Part shown: piece by piece, positions 57,017 through 64,000 of the stretch
How positions within the stretch are numbered: position 1 is the first letter of the stretch
Layout of the letters: every line of letters starts with the position of its first letter
Assembly (NCBI GenBank): GCA_011800155.1
Contig: CM022376.1
Location: 1,178,001 to 1,242,000, forward strand
DNA from: Flammulina velutipes
Lineage: Eukaryota; Basidiomycota; Agaricomycetes; Agaricales; Physalacriaceae
DNA length: 64,000 nt
Reading direction: 5' to 3'
Program-made: the position numbers and the translations under genes
Notes under the pieces: model-generated
Seen by the model: only the letters and a program-made list of their open reading frames with translations
The model's database searches: none
Told to the model about the DNA's origin: nothing

Positions 57017-57960
57017 ATGGCGGAACCTCCCATCTCTGGTGAACTAACGACTTGCCTCCCCACTTTCCTCTATGATTCTGGCCATGAAAAGCGTCTCAAT
57101 CTCGATACGGATGATAAGATGTATATCGTCGTCTCTGGGAGGAGATCAGCGGTACTTTGCTCGGGGTGGTAAGTTATCAACCGATTTTATGGTTTGTATC
57201 TAATTTTTCAATATAGGCCTTGTGCGAAAGGCCTCGTCTACGTTGGTCAGGAGAAGGTGACAGGCGCAAGGTGGAAGGCTGTGTTGACTTGGAACGAAGC
57301 CGTCAAGTGGTTGCGCGAGATGCACGGGGACGCAGGTGAACATGAATGCTCGGCGGCATTTCAATCTGAGGCGTCAGGTTACGTCGGACGCCCACTCTGT
57401 CTCACTTCTGCGCAGCCGCCAGCCTCGCCCACCAAAAGCCGGGCGCCATCTCCGACCAAAACAACCAAAATTCGTTCACCTACCAAAACTCCAGCTCCTG
57501 CGTCTGCACCATTTCCGCAGACTCCTCGTGGTCGGGGGCGCTCGATTCATATAACCCCCGAACTTGCCAGCACATTCACTCCTACACCGCCAATACCATC
57601 CAGCCCCTTATCGAGTCCGAGTCTCTCTCATTCGACCATGCACTCCGGACCATCTCCTGCGCCCATGTCGTCTGCCAGTACTTCATCCTCTCAACGCGCT
57701 CACTCTTCGCTCCCGGTCAAGTTTGAATGGTATGTTGTATTCTGCAGTGCCCTCGAAAGTCCAGTGGTATACGATAATCTGTGAGTTAATACCTGCCTCC
57801 CTCGTTCACGCTAACGAGGAACCCTAGTTCTGAGGCGCAAAAGTACATGAATCTGCATCGCTCCAGTGGATCCCGTGTCCATTTAAATATGGGTAATGAT
57901 ATTCAAAGTATCTTGGACGGTTGGACTGGATTTGACGCCCGGGACGGGTTTAAAATGTGA
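57017..57960 (+). CDS. KDZ passenger gene 1, unknown
   Basis: Three exons (57017-57168, 57217-57780, 57828-57960) join in frame to 282 residues. The N-terminal 100 residues form a small globular part (MYIVVSGRRSAVLCSG..., VTGARWKAVLTWNEAVKWL). A Pro/Ser/Thr-rich linker of about 90 residues follows, then a second short globular segment (WYVVFCSALESPVVYDNLSE, AQKYMNLH). The two globular parts share a Y-x-V-V start and a 'YxN/W-xEA' pattern, vaguely like RNase H1-N/viroplasmin-type hybrid-binding folds; this is only an impression. It lies inside the transposon, head-to-head with the transposase and 66 bp before passenger gene 2. Confidence 0.65.
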
Positions 57961-58026
57961 CATATTTACTTACGTGCGAATACAATTAATGTGGTTAGGG
58001 TTCCATTTTCTCTGATTCAACTACCA

Positions 58027-60733
58027 ATGGCCAAACCCAAGAAGGCCTGTCGTGGACCGTCTCACTGGATACATGGCGGCAAGGTCGCATTCTTTTCTCG
58101 TCGTCTGCCAGAATGGATGAAAGCGAAGCAGAACTCTCATCTCCAGGCCTTCGCAGCGGACATGGCCCACGCATACGAGATTCGCTACGGTTCCCTGTCA
58201 TCTCTGAACGACGACCTTCCGAACAACGTCACTCCAGAAATGCCAACCGACGCGGAGATCATTGCCCGCGCAAAAGAGAACGCGTTGAAGTTGGCTTCCC
58301 TTTCCCCGGAGGAGCGGCATGTAGAGCAGGAAAAGAGCAAGAAGTTCCGCGAAGTGCGTCTCTTTTACTTTCACCAAGCTTTGTCTAACTTCTGAAACAG
58401 AGAATCCTCAAGTGGTATCGCGAGCATAGGCCCGACAAGACTGCCCAGCGGAGCAGTGGCATTGCCGAAGTCGTCTCCCATGTATTCAAACACACTCCAC
58501 GCCCACGTCGCGGCCAAGTCGTCCAGACATTCTGCAACCTTTACTGGGACGACTACGTTGGAGAAGCCATCACTTCCGCATACTGGAAGGTTCTCTCTGA
58601 CTGCGCGCGCGCCGCTGGAGACGACGAGATTGCTTCGCTGCCCCGACCCCAAAAAGTTGGTCCAGCACCTACTGAGCAGGAAGACGACAATGACGACGAA
58701 CCTCCCGACACTGCAGGGCTCGCGATTCCAGAGGCGCTCAAGGACTACGATGTCAAGAAAGACAAGTTCCTTGCCATCCTCAATTCCATGGGCCGCACAC
58801 TGTATGAGAAGACATCGGATGAGGTGAAGCAGAAGGTCGCGGAGGAGATTGAATCCCGGTACCAGCATAGACTGAAGATCTATAATCAGGTCAAGAAACC
58901 TGTTAGTGAATATACGCCTGAGGACTACGTCGTGTGCGTTTTTTAAAATTTGTCTTCATTATCATATGCTGATATATTTGCTAGTGCAATCGAGGGAGGA
59001 GCAAACTACATCACCAGAATTGCGCGCACATTTGCTGTCCACTTCGGCATGGCTTGCAGCATTATTCTCATTGGTCCTGACGACAAAGGAGCCCCTACGT
59101 TGCGCAGGTAAGATTGACGACTTGCTGTCGTTCCAAGCACGCTGACAAATGTATTTTGTAGCTGCCATGCAGGCCGCACTAAAGTGACGGGGTCCAACTT
59201 CCCCGATTTTGACCCAGCAACTTGGAATGCATTTGAGGCGAGTTTTGTGCGGTTTGGAAAGAAAGTGTTTCGTGCGTGATGATATTTCTCGTCGTTGTTG
59301 AATTCTGACTTTTCTTTACAGCCGACGGCAACTTTCGCCAGGATCTAATGGATGAACCCAACTCGAAGACAGCTAGCAGTACGTCGAAGACGTCCGGAGA
59401 CACATCCCAATCTGACGACGAGTCCGCAAGTGAAAGCGACGATGACGTTCCGCTGGCGCAACAAATTAAAAAACGCTACAAACCAAGTCAGAACCGCCAG
59501 CGGCCCCGTGGTTCCTCCGATTCCATCGACGCTCGCTTTCTGCCGTGCCCCGAATTCTCTTGGGAGCTCAACAACCTTGACAAGGAGGACCATGCGACGG
59601 CGATGATGAAGCTTTCGAAGATGTCGCTGGCGGAGCTCGAGCAGCAGAATACGGTCACCCGTAGTAACTGGCGTGCACGCGCAACGGGATACAGCTGTGT
59701 TCCCACTGTTTTCAGTGCCTCGCTCCGGGCTCCCCAATCTGACAGAGTTCGACGGCTGGAGGCCCAGCTAGAGGCCATCCTGCAATACAATTATGAACTT
59801 GAGAAGAGCGAGGATTGGCCTACCTCCGACGACTTGACACCTTCGCTGCCGGCAGGTCTGCCTCGACTTGCCAGCTATCCAGATTCCGAGTCCGACACGG
59901 AGGACAACTCGCGCGATATGGACATCGACCAACCCGACGTGAATTCCAACTCCCCTAATTCCTCGTCGACACCTTCCATCTTAGCCACCCTAAACGACCC
60001 GCCCCGTCTCTTGACTTCCACGTCGAGAAAGCGCAACACGTCACACGGAGACAGCAACGACGACACAGACACCGATAACGATGACTGCAACGACAACAGT
60101 GCGCTATCATGGGACGATATCGACTCCTCACGCTGGTCCAAGGACGTCGTCGGCATGTTTGACGCATGCAAACGGATACGTGATGTCTCCCCACTCTGGC
60201 TACCGCTAGTTCATGCTGCCATTGTCTTTGAGCGTCGCCATGGTTTTCCGGGGCGTCTGGACCTCAAAATGGGACGGCGACCAAAGACCGTCTCCGCCTT
60301 CTTCAAGAATGCTCATTCATGGAAGCGTGCATACCCAATCGGTGAATCTATCGGCACGCATAAGGAAAACTGGTGGATTTGGTGGCGCAGCTTGCAGCCT
60401 GATAGCCGCTTCGACAAGGGGGACCGCTCGCAAAATCTCATACGACGCGAAGATGTGGCCTGGAACGATCTGCCGGAGAAATGCGGGTCGAATGGGATGG
60501 TCACTGTCATCGGCTCCTTGCTGTGGTGGCGCGAAGCCTTGGAGCACAGCCAGGACGTCGATGCCGACCACGGTGACTGGGAGCAAGCTGTCAGAGACGT
60601 ATCGTGGGCGCTAGACCATATGATACGTCACGCTATCAAGAAGTCGTCGTCGAGGCCATCGAAGGTAACAATTTTACTAAATTTTACAATCTGCACGCTA
60701 ACCTCAACCTTTATGCAGCGCACTCGTATGTGA
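58027..60733 (+). CDS. KDZ passenger gene 2, large protein of unknown function
   Basis: Six exons (58027-58353, 58401-58933, 58985-59107, 59162-59271, 59322-60664, 60719-60733) join in frame to 816 residues. The N-terminus reads GPSHWIHGGKVAFFSRRLPEWMKA, then RILKWYREHRPDKTAQ. A middle domain has SAYWKVLSDCARAA and ILNSMGRTLYEKTSDEV, then VAIEGGANYITRIARTFAVH, MACSIILIGPDD and an acidic Ser-rich linker. The C-terminal domain has WLPLVHAAIVFERRHGF, WKRAYPIGESIGTHKENWW and WDDIDSSRW-type Trp-rich blocks. From memory, similar proteins are frequent and repetitive in Agaricomycetes, with no assigned domain. Location inside the TIRs makes it transposon cargo. I see no nuclease, methyltransferase or TET motif. 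Confidence 0.7.
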
Positions 60734-60816
60734 ATATGTGCAAGTAGGTGTTACTGCAGTCTATCTTACGTGCGGATATATATATAAATCGTCGAGCTTG
60801 TATATTTGTAGTTTGA

Positions 60817-61853
60817 ATGTTCGTTTGAGTTGATGTATTGACGTGAGTAAGGAATAGTCAGTATCGGCGATCTCGGCGTTGGACTTGGGCGCTGAGAACA
60901 GCTGATGCTGACTCTACCATTGACGGCGATGATGCTGGCATTCTTGCCGCTCGACTGCTTCATACGAGGCATGTCCCAACATCTTTTTATCGACATTATC
61001 GACTACGAATGACTGCCTGCAACGCGTGCAGCCTGCTAGCAATACGACAACCAACCCGGTGGACCATTTTTGATATTGTGCACTACCCAACGCTGCCGCC
61101 ACTGCGAAATCGTGTCAACGCCTCCCATTAGGCCCTCCAAGGATTATTCCACCCCCCCCGTTGCCGCTGGAAGCAGCTGGACCGCCGTCGCCCCCATTAT
61201 CCCGCTGTGCCACCATTTTCGATGTTCCTCACCCGTTTCCTCACCGTTTCCCTTCGTTTCTTCGCTCCTACATTTGTTTTATAACATACTATCACCTCCC
61301 CCACCATTTTTGCTTCTTCCCATCTACCTGCCCGTCGCCCCGATCCCATTCCCCGCCACATTTCTATCCCACTGTATCGCGTACGCTTACCTGCTCGTAT
61401 GTATCATATATATATATTCCTTCTATAGCATTACATTTTCGCATTTACCCCCAGTCTGCAGGTCCCGGTTTGGAAGCGTGGCGCAACGCGCTAGGACCCG
61501 CTCCCGGTGGTCCATCATTATTGGCACGGTATCCGGTCCCTGGTTCCGGATGACGCCACGCTTCAATAGCGCCCCGGCATATTCCCCCGTCCCTACGGTA
61601 ATGATTGATCTGCTTTTCCCTGACTGATTGCTCCGGTGCGCCACACCCGGTTGCCCCAGCCCCCGTACCTACCTGACCGTGGCGCGCCATCCCAGTATAT
61701 CCCCGTACCGACCCCCTAGCCGTACCAGTAGATCCCGCCCCGCCCCAGCCAAATGTAGCTACCTGACCTATTACCCCGTAGTGACGGACAGCAACTAGTT
61801 GTTTGTCCCCGTCACTATAGGGGTTTAACTAGTTGTTAGTAGGTCATAGGGTG
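60817..61853 (-). repeat. Right terminal inverted repeat of the KDZ transposon
   Basis: 1,037 bp, inverted copy of 51823-52860. The same hairpin lies at about 61774-61822. Weaker similarity continues a little inside both repeats (gaacattcaaactacaaata). Confidence 0.85.
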
Positions 61854-61860
61854 GTCCAAC
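61854..61860. repeat. Right target-site duplication of the KDZ transposon
   Basis: GTCCAAC, the partner of 51816-51822. Confidence 0.85.
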
Positions 61861-63015
61861 ACTCCCAACGCCGCTTCTTCCCCAATCGAGAACCCAGTTG
61901 TTCAGCAGCGCTACGATGAGCTTGACCGTCTCGTCAAATGCGCCCTTAGCACTGTCAAGGCACACGAACATTTTGGCTTGGAGCTGTCCCCTAGGCAGCT
62001 TGAGGACTACCTCTCCATCTTCCGCAGCCAATATGCAAGTCCCTTCTCTCGACTCATCTTCTCCTCCTTCCTAACCATTCCCCAGGCGGACGTTCGCGAG
62101 CTGAACGCAGCCCTCGTTGCTGCTGGTCATCCCCACTTGGATTGCACCGCTCTCGACGTCCTTGCTCAGCGCCAGCTCACCCAAATCGTGAACTTCATGT
62201 GGAGCCACCGTATCTTCCTTTTGATCGTAAACAATCCCAGGTGGGATTTGGATGCAGAGGCGCTGTCGCAGCGTGCGCAGGATAGCACGCGTCTCCGCTG
62301 TCTCCGTGGATGGGGGTGCATTCCCGACGTGCAGGAACGTCCTCCTTCGCTTAGGAACCGCCCGTTATCCCACCCGGCGTCGGGTACGTCGTCCTTCGAG
62401 CCAGTCGCAGCCTTCATGACCTCCGTTGTCCAGAATCGAGCGGTCTCTTCCTCAGCCGTCGACAATTGGCGATCCTCAGTCAGGCCGTCGGTCAGGCCGT
62501 CGCATCTTCCATCTCGTCCCCTCCAATCTCCGCCCCCACTCCCCCGCTACAGTCCTACTCCCAGAGTCGCGTTTACCCAGCGCATAACCAGGTCAGGGAG
62601 GGTCGAGGACCCCGAGATCCAGTACTTGGGTCGACGGCGCCAGAGCCATGGGGGCGACCAGCGCGCACGTCGGGGGTCCCGGAGAGACCTAGGAGCGCGC
62701 CTTCCGGCTCGACACGTCTCGCCTCCAACTACTCTTCCAACCTCCCGGGCAACCGGGGCCAATGCACTTGTGGCGCCTTCGACTACAGGGGGTTCTTCCC
62801 GACTCCTGTCCCCACTCGCGTACCATCCTACCAGTCCTCCCCCTTGGAGTCCCGTTCCGGGAGTGGTCGCGGACGACAACGCCATTCCGCCCCTCGTGGA
62901 CGTCCAAACTAGCGATTCCACTCGCGAATCCATGAGCGAAAGTGATGACGAGGGGGCGGAATACAGGGACCATGCCGATTATGTCAAAAAGGAGTTTGAC
63001 GTCGACTTAGAGTAG

Positions 63016-63569
63016 TGGTTTTCCTGTTTGTTGTCGTGTAGGTTCGCGCCCGTAGTTTGAAAGCGAATGCAGTTGATGTATCCTATTTTTCCGAAGTTTT
63101 TCCAGTGTATGCGCCTCGGCTCCGTTCCCTTCGCGTCCTTCCTCCTCGTGTTCGTGATTATAAGCGTGAGTTGCCGATCCCATCCATCAATCTTGTCCCA
63201 GTTTGGTATAGTTCGCGCGACGACCAATTCCTTTCCCTGGCCGCGCGTCCCAGAAAGGCAAGTGCGTCATCACTACCCTTCATCAGTACAGGCTGTGCAA
63301 CGCAATGATCGTCCCGTGTCCAGAGTACGCGGTGGTATGTTCTTGTCCAGTTTCGGGTACTTGGCTTCCAATGTCGGGAGTTCTCCGTGCTTCGATTCCA
63401 GTAAGCTTTGGTGTCCGATCCTCTTCTTTGGCAGATTTCCCTTGATAGAGTTCGTCGGCATCTTCCGATTCGTTGGACGCGTTTGAAACTCCGCTCCATC
63501 GTTCTACTTAAATCCGCCACGCGCCTTTTTCTTCTTCCTCTTCCCATCCTTCCTTCCACTTCATAGACG
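63016..63569. other. Spacer between two genes at the right end
   Basis: 554 bp. Plus-strand ORFs here (63057-63308, 63067-63486) have no recognisable features. The last 60 bp are pyrimidine-rich (tttttcttcttcctcttccc), as in a fungal promoter. Confidence 0.4.
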
Positions 63570-64000
63570 ATGGAACCCTTGTCTCCTCCAGAATTGCGTC
63601 AAGTTCAGTCCTTTATTTTCCGCTGCCAGGCCCTCGTCCTCGATGGTGCCCCCGCCCTGGCAGCCGCCCTTCCCGGGGTGTATCGCGGTTGGGTGCGTCT
63701 CCTTTTTGTTTTCGGTTTTCTTCTCTTTCCTCGTCGTCGGATCAGGCTGATGCGCTTCCTTCCGTAGGTCGACCTTTTCCATAGTTTGAATCCTGCTCGG
63801 GCTCTTGGTCTTCTCGAGCAGCCGCAGATGTCTCCCGTGCTTGCCGTCCTCCGCCTCGCCCACAACAATTACGATGCTTCGTGGGGCTCGACCTTCGAAG
63901 TCGCGCCTTTCGACAACCTCGACTTATGGGAAGATCCCTCCCCCGAGGCGGAGCAAGGTGACACTGATGAGCTCGCGACCCTCCAGCCTTCTGCTCCCGC
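63570..64000 (+). CDS. Unknown protein, 5' part, continues past the window
   Basis: ATG at 63570 (MEPLSPPELRQVQSFIFRCQ). Exon 1 ends at 63692 before GTGCGT, and exon 2 starts at 63768 after TTCCGTAG with VDLFHSLNPARALGLLEQPQ, then AHNNYDASWGSTFEVAPFD, running off the edge open. Its opening (L-S-P-x-E/Q-L...) resembles the ELSPRQLEDYLSIF segment of the gene split by the KDZ element, so the two could be diverged relatives. No domain recognised. Confidence 0.5.

Larger units (their letters stand above)
51823..61853. mobile_element. Complete KDZ-superfamily DNA transposon, 10,031 bp
   Basis: It begins CACCCTATGACC and ends GGTCATAGGGTG. Long terminal inverted repeats lie at 51823-52860 and 60817-61853, and a 7-bp target duplication GTCCAAC at each side. 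Cargo: KDZ transposase (56674-52904, minus) and two plus-strand genes (57017-57960, 58027-60733) sharing a divergent promoter with it. The repeats differ by one base in a G/C homopolymer as far as I can see, so insertion or repeat homogenisation is recent. KDZ (Kyakuja-Dileera-Zisupton) elements are known to be abundant in basidiomycetes, some carrying TET/JBP genes; this one has no TET/JBP motif that I can find. Confidence 0.88.
51814..63015 (+). pseudogene. Gene of unknown function split after codon 3 by the KDZ transposon
   Basis: The start codon and two further codons (ATG TCC AAC, 51814-51822) lie immediately left of the transposon. The body lies right of it, in frame, from ACT at 61861 to TAG 63013-63015. 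The right copy of the 7-bp target duplication supplies the junction bases, so removing the element and one duplication gives one open frame of 387 amino-acid codons. An intron at about 62032-62085 (multiple of three) is possible. The N-terminal part is helical (RYDELDRLVKCALSTVKAHE, then a leucine-rich segment). The rest is Pro/Ser/Arg-rich, ending acidic (EFDVDLE). No domain recognised. The TATA box at 51731 is now 10 kb from the body. Confidence 0.7.

Noticed and set aside
57017..60733. Passenger genes as TET/JBP dioxygenases, which some KDZ elements carry
   Set aside because: I could not find the HxD...H iron-binding pattern or any related block in either protein.
61070..61627. 185-codon ORF in the right TIR (and its mirror at 52049-52402)
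   Set aside because: It lies entirely in the terminal repeats, has low-complexity Pro/Ser/His composition and no promoter context. It is part of the TIR, not a gene.
51823..61853. CACTA superfamily, because the tips are CAC...GTG
   Set aside because: The tip is CACCC not CACTA, the target duplication is 7 rather than 3 bp, and the transposase is clearly KDZ.

Overview
The window is nuclear DNA of a filamentous basidiomycete, most likely an Agaricomycete. Genes are dense and cut by 45-60 bp GT-AG introns. The mobile elements (KDZ transposon with cysteine-cluster domains, chromodomain Ty3/gypsy, small LTR elements) and expanded families (F-box proteins, secreted unknowns, a secreted JAMM-like family) fit that group. 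I cannot name the species.

Layout. 1-0.4 kb: 3' end of an extended short-chain dehydrogenase gene. 0.48-7.74 kb: a large inverted duplication of a gene for a secreted JAMM-like (HTHP...SGAD) protein. Its right arm is split by two 2.0-kb non-autonomous LTR elements, each with 179-bp repeats, a 4-bp target duplication and one intact 422-residue ORF. 8-43 kb: ordinary host genes: LSM7, importin beta (KAP95), FluG-type amidohydrolase, a secreted protein with a GPI-like tail, a Cid1-type nucleotidyltransferase, tRNA-Ala(AGC), a decayed unknown gene, GH35 beta-galactosidase, GH47 alpha-mannosidase, WD/inositol-5-phosphatase, DAHP synthase, PIH1, a small secreted protein, SEN15 and an F-box gene. 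Fragments of two of these families lie between them.

43.4-64 kb is an accessory block. A 2,049-bp non-coding hAT-like element has an exact 8-bp target duplication. A Ty3/gypsy chromovirus follows with an uninterrupted 1,762-codon polyprotein. Then comes a complete 10,031-bp KDZ transposon (51823-61853). It has 1.04-kb almost identical terminal inverted repeats, a nine-exon KDZ transposase and two divergently transcribed passenger genes of unknown function. It is flanked by a 7-bp duplication, GTCCAAC. The duplication shows that the element entered after codon 3 of a gene whose TATA box and start codon are on the left (51731, 51814) and whose body resumes in frame on the right (61861-63015).

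How the genes relate. The host genes are housekeeping neighbours with no cluster logic: RNA metabolism (LSM7, SEN15, Cid1-like), nuclear import, aromatic amino-acid synthesis, R2TP assembly, and secretion or wall and carbohydrate functions (GH35, GH47, secreted proteins). The two ends of the window are shaped by mobile DNA, and because the elements are nested their order of events can be read. Most coding calls rest on my own reading of conserved motifs and splice signals; no database search was run.
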